DNA of 20,000 nt from Methanosarcinaceae archaeon UBA470 (GCA_002508425.1 DAKU01000113.1:1-20000); one strand, 5' to 3'. Shown: positions 1-7,700, counted from the first letter of the stretch. Notes: generated by a model not told the origin, from the sequence alone. A program made the numbers and translations.

Positions 1-156
1 GATTTAAACTCTAATTCTAATAACTCAATCTCTTAACTAGTTTATACTACTATTTTGTTTTATTAGCATCCCTTATCAATGCACAGTTAGTTTATATCTC
101 ATTTTGCTTTCAATGCTATACTTAATCGATCTTCAATCATTTTTTCATGAGGCAAC

Positions 157-167
157 ATACATATATC
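157..167 (+). promoter_or_regulatory. Putative TATA box of tgtA, suggesting a leaderless or very short-leader mRNA
   Basis: An AT-rich TATA-like element (ATACATATAT) is centred about 25 bases before the ATG at 188. That is the usual distance from an archaeal TATA box to its transcription start, so the mRNA may begin at or near the start codon. No Shine-Dalgarno sequence is visible before 188, which fits. A second TATA-like element near 88-95 could instead give a leader of about 65 bases. Confidence 0.4.
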
Positions 168-187
168 TTTACTTTTATCTACCCCAC

Positions 188-1636
188 ATGACATCCAGAT
201 TCGAGATCCTTCACAAGGATGCTGCAGGACGCATCGGTAAACTAACCACTGCTCATGGCGTAGTGGAAACCCCTACCGTCATGCCTGTTATCAATCCCAA
301 CATTCAGACCATCAAGCCTTCAGAAATGCGAGATTTCGGGGCTCAAATGCTCATTACTAATTCTTATATTATATATCGCAAAGAGGAACTGCGCGAGAAA
401 GCACTTAAGGATGGTTTGCATTCCCTGCTGGGTTTTGATGGCCCTATTATGACTGATTCTGGCTCATTCCAATTATCCGTTTACGGTGAGGTAGAGGTAA
501 CAAACGAACAGATCGTGGAGTTCCAGCAGAAAATCGGTTCTGATGTAGGTGTTCCTCTCGATATTCCTACTCCTCCTAATGTTACAAGAGAACAGGCAGA
601 GTCTGAGCTAAATATCACTATTCAACGCCTTAAAGCTGCCAGAGAGCTGGTCAAAGGTGACATGTTACTAGCAGGACCAGTTCAGGGTTCAAGTTATCCT
701 GATCTGCGTGAGCAATGTGCACGTACTCTCTCAGAAGTGGGTTTTGATGTCTACCCATTTGGTGCGGTAGTACCTCTCATGGAAACATACCGCTATGCGG
801 ATCTTGTAGATGTCATTATTTCTGCCAAGAAAGGATTAGACCCTTCTGCCCCTGTTCATCTGTTCGGAGCAGGCCATCCTATGATGTTTGCTCTTGCAGT
901 ATCTCTGGGGTGCGATCTATTTGATTCTGCAGCCTATGCTCTTTATGCAAAGGATAGAAGGTACATAACTACCACAGGCACATATCATGTAGATCAACTT
1001 CAGTATCTACCATGTTCATGTCCTATATGCGTATCACATACAGCAGAACAACTCAAAAAAGCATCCAACTGTCAGGACCTTCTGGCTCGTCATAATCTCT
1101 ATGTAACGTTTCAAGAAATGCGCCATGTAAAGCAATCCATAAAAGAAGGTAACTTACTGGAACTTGTAGAACAAAGATGCCGCGCGCATCCCCGGTTACT
1201 TTCAGCCCTGAAACAGATGTATAAGCACGCTGATTGGCTGGAGCAACACGATCCAGCATCAAAATCTACTTTCTTCTACTGTGGTCCAGAATCCTCGAAA
1301 CGACCTGAAGTTTTGCGTTTCTCTCAAAAGTTAGGCCGTTTTTCACTAAAAGGCAAAGTCCTGATCAGGGCCACACCTACACGCATAGACGCAGACTTTG
1401 ATCATGTTCTTATATTCAGGCCACCATTTGGTGCATTTCCACAGGAGCTAGCTGAAATTTATCCCTTCAATACCGAATCAGTTCACATTCCGGATTATGA
1501 ATCCCTTGAAGAAGCCTATACTAATGTCCTTAAACTTATAGAACTCAATCCCGATGCAAAGTTTACTTTTATGATGGCAGGAAGGTTTGAACATCCTCTG
1601 GTAGAGAAATTGAAACCGGTAGCTATTATTATCTAA
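188..1636 (+). CDS. tgtA: Archaeosine tRNA-guanine transglycosylase (tRNA-guanine(15) transglycosylase)
   Basis: Predicted 482-residue enzyme that exchanges guanine-15 in the tRNA D-loop for preQ0, the first committed step to archaeosine. The TIM-barrel catalytic core is clear: D-S-G-S-F-Q at about residues 90-95 and the likely nucleophile in L-F-D-S-A-A-Y at about D246. The zinc site P-C-S-C-P-I-C has cysteines 276, 278 and 281. The protein is roughly 100 residues shorter than the Pyrococcus enzyme and ends without a recognisable PUA domain; in many methanogens that domain is on a separate ArcS-type protein. I chose the ATG at 188 because the family N-terminus (residues M-T-S-R-F-E-I) begins there. 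The open frame extends upstream to 104, but that stretch is unlike the family. It leads a + strand run, with 63 bases to the next gene and no terminator between them. Confidence 0.93.
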   Translation: MTSRFEILHKDAAGRIGKLTTAHGVVETPTVMPVINPNIQTIKPSEMRDFGAQMLITNSYIIYRKEELREKALKDGLHSLLGFDGPIMTDSGSFQLSVYGEVEVTNEQIVEFQQKIGSDVGVPLDIPTPPNVTREQAESELNITIQRLKAARELVKGDMLLAGPVQGSSYPDLREQCARTLSEVGFDVYPFGAVVPLMETYRYADLVDVIISAKKGLDPSAPVHLFGAGHPMMFALAVSLGCDLFDSAAYALYAKDRRYITTTGTYHVDQLQYLPCSCPICVSHTAEQLKKASNCQDLLARHNLYVTFQEMRHVKQSIKEGNLLELVEQRCRAHPRLLSALKQMYKHADWLEQHDPASKSTFFYCGPESSKRPEVLRFSQKLGRFSLKGKVLIRATPTRIDADFDHVLIFRPPFGAFPQELAEIYPFNTESVHIPDYESLEEAYTNVLKLIELNPDAKFTFMMAGRFEHPLVEKLKPVAIII

Positions 1637-1689
1637 TGTAATACTATCAACTAAATACAATGTGTAGATTCTTAAAATCAGGTTCTTTC

Positions 1690-1696
1690 GGTGATC
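1690..1696 (+). promoter_or_regulatory. Perfect Shine-Dalgarno GGTGATC deciding a TTG start
   Basis: GGTGATC matches the archaeal anti-Shine-Dalgarno sequence (GATCACC) and lies three bases before TTG at 1700. It supports that non-ATG codon as the true start of the prenyltransferase. No upstream ATG or GTG in the frame fits as well. Confidence 0.7.
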
Positions 1697-1699
1697 TAA

Positions 1700-2644
1700 T
1701 TGGTTTCAATCTCAGATTCAAAGACCACTCATCCATTCATTGAATTACTAAGGCCAGAAATAGCAGAGATGGATCTTGCCCTACCAGCAGCCAGTGCATT
1801 GCTTGCTTCATATCTAGCAACAGGTTCTTTACCTTCAATTTTATCATTTATTATAGCAGTAATTGGGGGATATGCAGCAATCACAAGCTCATATGTATAT
1901 AATGACTGCTGTGACGTGGACATTGATAGTATTAATCTCCCAAACAGACCTCTGCCATCTGCACAACTCAGTAAACAAAAAGCCCTCAAATATGCTGTTT
2001 TCCTTGCAATAATAGCATCAACAGCTGCATTAGTACTCAATCCAGAATCCTTTGTTGTACTTGTTGCAGCAGTTGCAACCATTAGTATATATTCAAGTTT
2101 AGCCAAAAGATCTACTTTCTTAAGCTTCGTTCCTGTGGGGATATCTTATGGACTTGTGCCCGTTGGTATATGGCTGGCCTTCGATCCTGCAGGAATACTC
2201 AAACAACCTGATTACGGTTCCATTTTACCTCTTCCAGCTGTCTTTTTGGGTTTAATGATGTGTTTTACTGACTGGGGATTCACACTTTCCGGTGTTGCAA
2301 GGGATGTAGAAGGAGACCGAGCGCGTGGCGCCCCTACTTTTCCTGTAACATTTGGCGTACCGGTTACTGCCAAGTTTGTTACTTTCATGTGGATCGTAGG
2401 AGTTATTGCTTCTATTGCAATAGGCATCACTGCCCACCTTGGGCCAGTGTTTTTTACAGGTGCTATTCTTGCGGGTCTATGGATGTTATCACAATCATTT
2501 AATTTTATTAAAAACTCAACTCCTGAGAGGGGAGGTCGTCTCTTCCTTCAGGGTTCGCGCTACAGGGGTATAATGTTCGGTTCGCTCATAGTCGATGTAC
2601 TTCTTATGGTACTATCAACCAGCTACGCTTCTATATTATGGTAA
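1700..2644 (+). CDS. UbiA-family prenyltransferase (annotated class: digeranylgeranylglyceryl phosphate synthase-like)
   Basis: Predicted 314-residue integral membrane protein with about eight to nine hydrophobic helices. It carries both aspartate-rich motifs of the UbiA superfamily: N-D-x-x-D-x-x-x-D at residues 68-76 and D-x-x-x-D at 202-206. These bind magnesium and the allylic diphosphate. Family members attach a prenyl chain to an aromatic or glycerol-phosphate acceptor; the archaeal lipid enzyme DGGGP synthase is the closest familiar relative. The start is TTG with a perfect GGTGATC three bases upstream. It is followed after only ten bases by a geranylgeranyl-reductase-like flavoprotein and then a radical SAM gene, all on the + strand, so the three are probably one operon. 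The substrate cannot be read from the sequence. It may be the archaeol precursor or another prenylated molecule such as methanophenazine. Confidence 0.85.
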   Translation: MVSISDSKTTHPFIELLRPEIAEMDLALPAASALLASYLATGSLPSILSFIIAVIGGYAAITSSYVYNDCCDVDIDSINLPNRPLPSAQLSKQKALKYAVFLAIIASTAALVLNPESFVVLVAAVATISIYSSLAKRSTFLSFVPVGISYGLVPVGIWLAFDPAGILKQPDYGSILPLPAVFLGLMMCFTDWGFTLSGVARDVEGDRARGAPTFPVTFGVPVTAKFVTFMWIVGVIASIAIGITAHLGPVFFTGAILAGLWMLSQSFNFIKNSTPERGGRLFLQGSRYRGIMFGSLIVDVLLMVLSTSYASILW

Positions 2645-2654
2645 GGTAATTGCA

Positions 2655-3812
2655 ATGGATGCAGATATTATAGTAATTGGTGCTTCCCCGGCAGGTCTTA
2701 TGGCTGCTCGTAATGCTGCTTTAAAAGGTGCAAATGTTATTCTTATTGAACGAAAAGAGGTAATTGGCAACCCTACTCATCCTGCCAATACTTTTTTTAA
2801 AGGAATGTTCGATAGAGCTGGCGAGACTGTTGATCAGGGGTACGTGATAAAAAATCTCAAAGGTGCGCACATTGTAGCTCCTTCAGGTGGTGAAGTTGTT
2901 ATACAGAGCCCTGCATATTTCCTGGACCGTAAGAAATTCGATGAATATTATGCACAACAGGTGCGTAAGGCAGGTGTTGATGTCCGCACAGGGATAGAAG
3001 CTCTTAATGTAATCCGCAGTGAAGGTATTTTTTCCTTAAGTACCAATGAAGGGATATTGAAATCTAAATTTGTCATTATTTCTGATGGTATCAACTCCAG
3101 AATTGCAGGGCTTTTGGGTATGAAACCTATTAAATATCCCCGTGATATAGCATGGTCTATGGAGGCAGAGGTAGAGGCACCAGGTCTGGGGGAGCCAGAT
3201 ATGTTCGAATACTATGTGGGTAACCATGCACCAGGATGGAAATCAACCTATTCTCCTTGTGGTGGCGATCGTGCAACTCTAGGTGTTTATGTACGCAGGC
3301 ATGGAACAGACGTTTCATCTTTCTTTGATGCCTGGGTAGAGCGTTTCAAGAATATAAAAGGCTTAAATGACATCTCAGTTATCAGTAAATCAGTTGGAGG
3401 TGATCCTATTGCTGCTATACCTGGAGAAATAGTCGCTGAAGGCGTTATGGTCACCGGAGGTTCTGCTGCCCAGTCTGGTATAGGATATGCTATGCATGCT
3501 GGTCAGATGTGTGGTGATGTGGCAGCAGATGCTATTGCAAAGGGCAACGTTTCTGCAACTTTTTTGTCACAGTATAGGAAACGTTGGAACCAGGAATACA
3601 GGAATGAATACTATCTCGGTCGTATTGCACTTGAGGCACTGCGCAAAATGACGGATAAGGAAATAGATGCCATGATGCAGGTATTTGAGGGTGAGGACCT
3701 TTCTTTCATTCAAGGTAATCCTGTGGTCAAGGCAATGCGTACAGGCATGTTCATGCTCAAGAAAAAGCCATCTTCCTTGCTTGCCTACAGGGCTGCATTA
3801 AGGAGGAAGTAA
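2655..3812 (+). CDS. Divergent FAD-dependent geranylgeranyl-reductase-family protein
   Basis: Predicted 385-residue flavoprotein. The N-terminal Rossmann motif (I-G-A-S-P-A-G, residues 8-14) and the acidic end of the second strand (I-E-R-K) mark an FAD-binding oxidoreductase. Overall layout matches geranylgeranyl reductases, which saturate isoprenoid double bonds. Several hallmark positions differ. The usual C-G-E-G stretch is replaced by T-H-P-A-N near residue 41. The P-x-x-Y-x-W-x-F-P substrate motif is replaced by A-P-G-W-K-S-T-Y-S-P at 192-201. The FAD-binding G-D-A-A reads G-G-S-A-A at 268-272. The ATG at 2655 is preceded by AAGGT; an earlier in-frame Met at 2595 lies inside the prenyltransferase gene and is unlikely. 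The radical SAM gene starts four bases after its stop. It is probably a reductase of a prenyl chain, but the substrate is unknown. Confidence 0.82.
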   Translation: MDADIIVIGASPAGLMAARNAALKGANVILIERKEVIGNPTHPANTFFKGMFDRAGETVDQGYVIKNLKGAHIVAPSGGEVVIQSPAYFLDRKKFDEYYAQQVRKAGVDVRTGIEALNVIRSEGIFSLSTNEGILKSKFVIISDGINSRIAGLLGMKPIKYPRDIAWSMEAEVEAPGLGEPDMFEYYVGNHAPGWKSTYSPCGGDRATLGVYVRRHGTDVSSFFDAWVERFKNIKGLNDISVISKSVGGDPIAAIPGEIVAEGVMVTGGSAAQSGIGYAMHAGQMCGDVAADAIAKGNVSATFLSQYRKRWNQEYRNEYYLGRIALEALRKMTDKEIDAMMQVFEGEDLSFIQGNPVVKAMRTGMFMLKKKPSSLLAYRAALRRK

Positions 3813-3815
3813 TCA

Positions 3816-4964
3816 GTGACTCCGAATAAATACTACTTTTATAGGAATCCCCTTTTTAAGGTCTATGCAACAATTCAAAATGGCTTTGTGAAGATGGATA
3901 CTGAAGGTTTAGTATCACCTGTATTTAAAACGCTTGTAAAAGACCTTATGCAGATGTTCGATGGTACAAAGCCTTCAAAAGTGGGGTCTGACAGACTCAT
4001 TTATTCTACATGGATGCCTCCTATACCCAGTAAGCCCTTTGATCGGCTTGTATCCAGTCAGTTAGGAAATATAAGGGGTAAATACATACCTGAACAATTG
4101 ACAATTTCTATTACTGAGGATTGTCCTAATAAATGCCTTCATTGTGCGTTGCCTGATACAAGCAATCGTGCAAAATTGGAACCAAATGTTGTAAGGTCTA
4201 TCATCGATCAAGCGCAGGATCTAGGTACGACCTTAATTATATTCGATGGAGGAGAGCCCCTGCTTTATGCAGGCTTAGAAGGGCTGATTTCTTATGTAGA
4301 TCCGCAGCGTGCTATCCCTGGTCTATTCACTTCGGGCGTGGGTTTTACTAAGGAGCGTGCACAATGTCTTAAAGAAGCTGGTCTGTACATGCTTAGTGTA
4401 AGCCTGGACAGTGCTAATGAAGAAGGGCATGATCTCATGCGTGGTCGTGCAGGTGTATTCAAGGATGCTATGTCTGCAATACGCAATGGAATAGAGGCTG
4501 GTCTGCTTGTGAACATGTATGTGGTCATTTCTCCCAGGAACATACATGAACTGGATGATTTCTATAAACTTGCTCGTGAAACAGGCGTGCACGAAATCTC
4601 CTTCTTTGAGATCGTTCCAACTGGCAGATGGCTTGAGCGTACGAACGAAGTGCTTTCGGCAGAAGACCGGAAAAAATTCGATGATTTTGTGCTCCGTGCA
4701 AATGATTCCGATGGTCCACGAATATTCCCTATACCCCATATAGTGGAGAAAATGGGTTGTTTCGCTGGGAGAAAATGGCTTCATATAACTCCCGAAGGTA
4801 ATGTGTGGCCCTGCTCTTGTCTACCTCTAAGCTATGGTAATATCCACGATGACAATCTAAGATTTATATGGAAAAAGATAACTAACGATACTACTTTTAT
4901 AGGTGGCAAATGCTTAATGCGTAATTCCGAATTCAGACGTATCCGTCTGGGTTTAAATGATTAA
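3816..4964 (+). CDS. Radical SAM protein with SPASM/twitch-like C-terminus
   Basis: Predicted 382-residue radical SAM enzyme. The cluster-binding motif C-x3-C-x2-C is at residues 103, 107 and 110 (C-P-N-K-C-L-H-C), and the SAM-binding D-G-G-E-P is at 144-148. About 95 residues precede the core. The C-terminal part has cysteines at 315, 333, 335 and 366 around P-E-G-N-V-W-P-C-S-C, the pattern of a SPASM or twitch domain that would hold an auxiliary iron-sulfur cluster. The GTG start is four bases after the reductase stop codon, and the strong Shine-Dalgarno AAGGAGGAAG (about 3799-3808) overlaps the end of that gene, so the two are translationally close. It is the last gene before a terminator. 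The reaction is unknown. Linkage to a prenyltransferase and a reductase suggests cofactor or lipid modification rather than peptide maturation, though no precursor peptide search could be done. Confidence 0.88.
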   Translation: MTPNKYYFYRNPLFKVYATIQNGFVKMDTEGLVSPVFKTLVKDLMQMFDGTKPSKVGSDRLIYSTWMPPIPSKPFDRLVSSQLGNIRGKYIPEQLTISITEDCPNKCLHCALPDTSNRAKLEPNVVRSIIDQAQDLGTTLIIFDGGEPLLYAGLEGLISYVDPQRAIPGLFTSGVGFTKERAQCLKEAGLYMLSVSLDSANEEGHDLMRGRAGVFKDAMSAIRNGIEAGLLVNMYVVISPRNIHELDDFYKLARETGVHEISFFEIVPTGRWLERTNEVLSAEDRKKFDDFVLRANDSDGPRIFPIPHIVEKMGCFAGRKWLHITPEGNVWPCSCLPLSYGNIHDDNLRFIWKKITNDTTFIGGKCLMRNSEFRRIRLGLND

Positions 4965-4982
4965 AAAAGGAAAATTTAATTT

Positions 4983-5010
4983 AAAGGGTGATAACACCCT
5001 TTTTAGTTTT
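4983..5010. terminator. Hairpin plus T-run between convergent genes
   Basis: Arms AAAGGGTG (4983-4990) and CACCCTTT (4995-5002) form a perfect 8-bp stem with an ATAA loop. TTAGTTTTTT follows on the + strand and an AT-rich stretch on the - strand. It sits between the stops of the radical SAM gene and the coiled-coil gene, so it can end transcripts from both sides. Confidence 0.75.
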
Positions 5011-5868
5011 TTATAACAATCCAGATCTCTGAAGTGCCATGAGGTTCTCTGTGGTGAGTTTCTCTCCGGCTTTGAACTTATCAAAGATATCTTCGGCATC
5101 CTTGCGCATATCGGCCTTGGATACTTCCCTTCTTCCGTCAGTTTCTCCCTTCTTGAGCTTGCGGACTTCTTTATCAATGTCCCTTATCTCTTTCTGGGCA
5201 GCTATGAACTTTTTGTGTTTCTCATCTGCACTTTCCTGGAACTTTACGAATTCCTTATGTGCAGCATCGGATTCGGCACGTATCTTGTCAGCTTCCTTAA
5301 AGGTAGCTATCATGAGGTCATGATATTCCTGTGCTTTTTGCGCGTATTCGGAAAGCAGTGTGTGTTCATTTGAAGCTTCGTCTCTGATTTCCTGTGCCTT
5401 TGTGAGTAGTTCCTTTAATTCCTGGTTGCTTTCAAGCTGCTGCTTCTTAGCATTGTATATCTTGCGCAGCTCTGTGATCTTGTTTACAAGTTCTCTTTCC
5501 TTACTTGTGCTGAGAACTTCTGTCTGCTGTGCAAATTCCAGGCGATCGATATCTTTACGGATATCTTTAATTGATGGTCCTGTAAGATTGTTCTCCCCAC
5601 GTATGGTATCTATCTGGGCATATATCTCATTGGCCCGATTGTTGATCTCATCCCTGGAGTCTTTGTGCTCTTTAACCTTCACATTGTTCTCATCGCGAAG
5701 GTTCTTATGATTCTGAGCCTCGTTGATAAGGTCTTTAGTCTTCTTGTTGAGCTCATTACGCTTTGCAGCAAGCTTGCTTGCCTCGGCATTGAGTTCGTTG
5801 CGCTGTGTCTTGTATTCCTCGGACAGTCTTTTCAGCTCTGTCTTCTTTTCGTTCAGTTCTTTCAACAT
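5011..5868 (-). CDS. Archaeal coiled-coil protein (COG1340-type), function unknown
   Basis: Predicted 285-residue protein, almost wholly Glu/Lys/Arg/Asn-rich with heptad-like leucines and no signal peptide or membrane helix. Long coiled coils run from about residue 1 to 180 and again from 190 to 260, with a short C-terminal tail (F-D-K-F-K-A-G-E-K-L-T-T-E-N) of different character. It resembles the conserved archaeal coiled-coil family grouped as COG1340, whose role is not established. The ATG at 5868 has GGGAGGAT about ten bases upstream. It lies 40 bases behind serB on the same strand with a GC-rich hairpin in the gap, so the two are probably co-transcribed. The family assignment rests on architecture and composition and is less certain than the gene itself. 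Confidence 0.85.
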   Translation of the reverse strand: MLKELNEKKTELKRLSEEYKTQRNELNAEASKLAAKRNELNKKTKDLINEAQNHKNLRDENNVKVKEHKDSRDEINNRANEIYAQIDTIRGENNLTGPSIKDIRKDIDRLEFAQQTEVLSTSKERELVNKITELRKIYNAKKQQLESNQELKELLTKAQEIRDEASNEHTLLSEYAQKAQEYHDLMIATFKEADKIRAESDAAHKEFVKFQESADEKHKKFIAAQKEIRDIDKEVRKLKKGETDGRREVSKADMRKDAEDIFDKFKAGEKLTTENLMALQRSGLL

Positions 5869-5888
5869 CGCTTGTTAATCCTCCCTCT

Positions 5889-5904
5889 CCGGCGTTGAAG
5901 CCGG
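5889..5904 (-). other. GC-rich hairpin between serB and the coiled-coil gene
   Basis: CCGGC and GCCGG form a 5-bp all-GC stem with a 6-base loop. On the - strand it lies between the serB stop and the Shine-Dalgarno sequence of the coiled-coil gene, with no T-run after it. A terminator is therefore unlikely. It could be an mRNA processing or translation-control element. Confidence 0.45.
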
Positions 5905-5908
5905 CGTT

Positions 5909-6619
5909 TCATGCATTTCTAATGCACGATACACACCGCTGATCCAGATCGAAAGACTCGATTACTGGAATCACAGCTTTGAGGTTCTTCTCTATAATCA
6001 CAATATCTGCATGTTGCCGTAATACGGGCTTCGAATTGAATGCTATAGCATATCTTGCTCTTTTGAAGATACATATATCATTTGCCCCGTCACCTACAAC
6101 TATGCAATCTTCAGGTGCGATCCCGTGCTGAGCTGCAATTTCTTCAAGCACCAGTTCCTTTGAGTTCTGTGCAGTAAGGGACCCCACCACTTCACCAGTG
6201 ATGATTCCATCCTCTACTATTAGTTCGTTGGATACTACGTGATCTATTCCAAGTAGTTTTCCCACTCTTTCCGACGATAGTGTGAATCCTCCAGATACCA
6301 TTGCAGTAGTATAACCTACAGATTTCACGAAATTGATCAGTTCTTTAGCACCAGGCATAAGAGGCATCTTATCCAAGGCGGTAGTTGCATCTTCTAAAGT
6401 TAATCCTTTCAGAAGCTTTACTCTCTCGGTAAGTGCTTGAGAGAAATCTATCTCTCCTTTCATAGCCCTTTCGGTTATTGCTGATACCTCTTGCCCTACT
6501 CCTGCTGCCTTAGCAAGCTCATCGATCGTTTCAGCATCGATCAGCGTACTGTCCATATCAAATACTATCAATTTAGTACTATCATTATTTTTCTCAGAAA
6601 GATCACTTATATAACTCAC
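5909..6619 (-). CDS. serB: Phosphoserine phosphatase (HAD superfamily)
   Basis: Predicted 236-residue cytosolic enzyme of the last step of serine synthesis, phosphoserine to serine. HAD motif I is D-M-D-S-T with the nucleophile D21 and acid/base D23. Motif II is S-G-G at 109-111. Motif III is a lysine near K154, with G-D-G-A-N-D at 176-181. The cap region between motifs I and II is of SerB type. The start is GTG at 6619, with a weak AGGTTGAT upstream. A short tail after the HAD core ends in D-Q-R-C-V-S-C-I-R-N-A, whose two cysteines are unusual. In SepRS-containing methanogens phosphoserine is also the amino acid loaded on tRNA(Cys), so this enzyme draws on the same pool as the sepS product encoded here. 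Confidence 0.93.
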   Translation of the reverse strand: MSYISDLSEKNNDSTKLIVFDMDSTLIDAETIDELAKAAGVGQEVSAITERAMKGEIDFSQALTERVKLLKGLTLEDATTALDKMPLMPGAKELINFVKSVGYTTAMVSGGFTLSSERVGKLLGIDHVVSNELIVEDGIITGEVVGSLTAQNSKELVLEEIAAQHGIAPEDCIVVGDGANDICIFKRARYAIAFNSKPVLRQHADIVIIEKNLKAVIPVIESFDLDQRCVSCIRNA

Positions 6620-6792
6620 TTGATCAACCTAGGATTTAAGATTGTAAATGGGACTTATGGAACAGGCTGATGTGAAATAAATGACATTGCTTTTAACCTT
6701 TTCGGATAGATTCTTCTAAGTTGTTGTAATTTTCCAAACTCTCTATTCGTTCCAGTAACTCTCTACTCAAGTGTTCTTCTGCTTTCCAAAAG

Positions 6793-6800
6793 TAATATAT
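6793..6800 (+). promoter_or_regulatory. Putative TATA box of mtd
   Basis: TAATATAT lies about 38 bases before the mtd ATG and would place the transcription start near 6822, giving a leader of about a dozen bases with a partial Shine-Dalgarno (GTGAT, 6825-6829). The 215-base region between divergent serB and mtd holds no gene that I can see. Confidence 0.4.
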
Positions 6801-6834
6801 GCTACACTGTACAATTGCTGTCCTGTGATTTTAT

Positions 6835-7659
6835 ATGGCCAAGATTGGAATTGTTAAACTAGGTAATTTAGGTATGAGCCAGGTCATTGATCTGGTACAG
6901 GATGAGATTGCAGCAAGAGAAGGTATCAGTATACGCGTTTTAGGTACCGGTCCCAAAATGGGCAAAGACGAAGCCGCTGCAACATCAGATATCAAGAAAA
7001 TGGAAGCTGATTTTTATATTATGATCAGTCCAAACTCCAGCGCCCCAGGTCCAACTGCAGCACGTGAACACTTTAAAGATGTGCCATGCATCATTGTTTC
7101 CGATGGGCCTACCAAGAAAGAGGACCGTGAAGCTCTACAACAGGCAGGCTTCGGTTACATTATTATGACCGTCGACCCACTCATTGGTGCAAAGACAGAG
7201 TTCCTTGATCCTGTAGAAATGGCATCCTTCAACTCTGATGCAATGAAAGTCCTCTCTACATGTGGTGTAGTAAGGCTCATTCAGGAAGAGTTGGATAAGG
7301 TCGCAGCCCAGGTAGATGCAGGCGAGCCAATACAGTTACCCCACATTCTTGCAAAGCCAGAGATATGTATCGAGAGAGCTCACTTCAACAACCCATATGC
7401 AAAAGCAAAAGGTCTTGCAGCACTCCACATGGCTGACATGGTTGCAAAGATCAACTTCCCTGCATGCTTCATGATGAAGGAACTCGAACAGGTGGCTCTT
7501 ACAACTGCAGCAGGCCATGAAATGATGAGGGCAGCAGCCCAGCTCGCAATCGAAGCACGTGAGATCGAGAAAGCCAATGATACTGTTTTCAGGCAGCCCC
7601 ATTCAAAGAAGGGAGGCAAGCTGTTCCAGAAGACAAAGCTTTATGAGAAACCTCAGTGA
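6835..7659 (+). CDS. mtd: F420-dependent methylenetetrahydromethanopterin dehydrogenase
   Basis: Predicted 274-residue cytosolic enzyme. It interconverts methenyl- and methylene-tetrahydromethanopterin (or the sarcinapterin form) with coenzyme F420 as hydride carrier. In CO2 reduction it works in the reductive direction, and in methyl-group oxidation in the reverse. The N-terminus (M-A-K-I-G-I-V-K-L-G-N-L-G-M-S) and the V-L-G-T-G-P-K-M-G stretch are characteristic of Mtd, and length matches the family. It is the only C1-pathway gene in the window and appears to have its own promoter in the divergent gap with serB. A 7-bp hairpin directly after the stop may end or process the transcript. Confidence 0.97.
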   Translation: MAKIGIVKLGNLGMSQVIDLVQDEIAAREGISIRVLGTGPKMGKDEAAATSDIKKMEADFYIMISPNSSAPGPTAAREHFKDVPCIIVSDGPTKKEDREALQQAGFGYIIMTVDPLIGAKTEFLDPVEMASFNSDAMKVLSTCGVVRLIQEELDKVAAQVDAGEPIQLPHILAKPEICIERAHFNNPYAKAKGLAALHMADMVAKINFPACFMMKELEQVALTTAAGHEMMRAAAQLAIEAREIEKANDTVFRQPHSKKGGKLFQKTKLYEKPQ

Positions 7660-7690
7660 AGTACTTTACAGTACTTCCATCTTTTATTTC
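7659..7690 (+). terminator. Possible hairpin terminator or processing site after mtd
   Basis: AAGTACT (7659-7665) and AGTACTT (7670-7676) pair perfectly around a TTAC loop, starting on the last base of the mtd stop codon. A pyrimidine-rich, T-rich stretch follows. With no long T-run it may be a weak terminator or a 3'-end stabiliser. Confidence 0.45.
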
Positions 7691-7700
7691 TTGAACTAAT

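Noticed and set aside
4323..4784. A 153-codon - strand frame opposite the radical SAM gene.
   Set aside because: The + strand frame holds the cluster-binding and SAM motifs; the antisense frame has no ribosome-binding site or family pattern.
5039..5898. Several + strand open frames of up to 116 codons opposite the coiled-coil gene.
   Set aside because: They are Ser/Leu/Phe-rich mirror frames of a Glu/Lys-rich coding strand; the - strand protein has a start, a ribosome-binding site and family-like structure.
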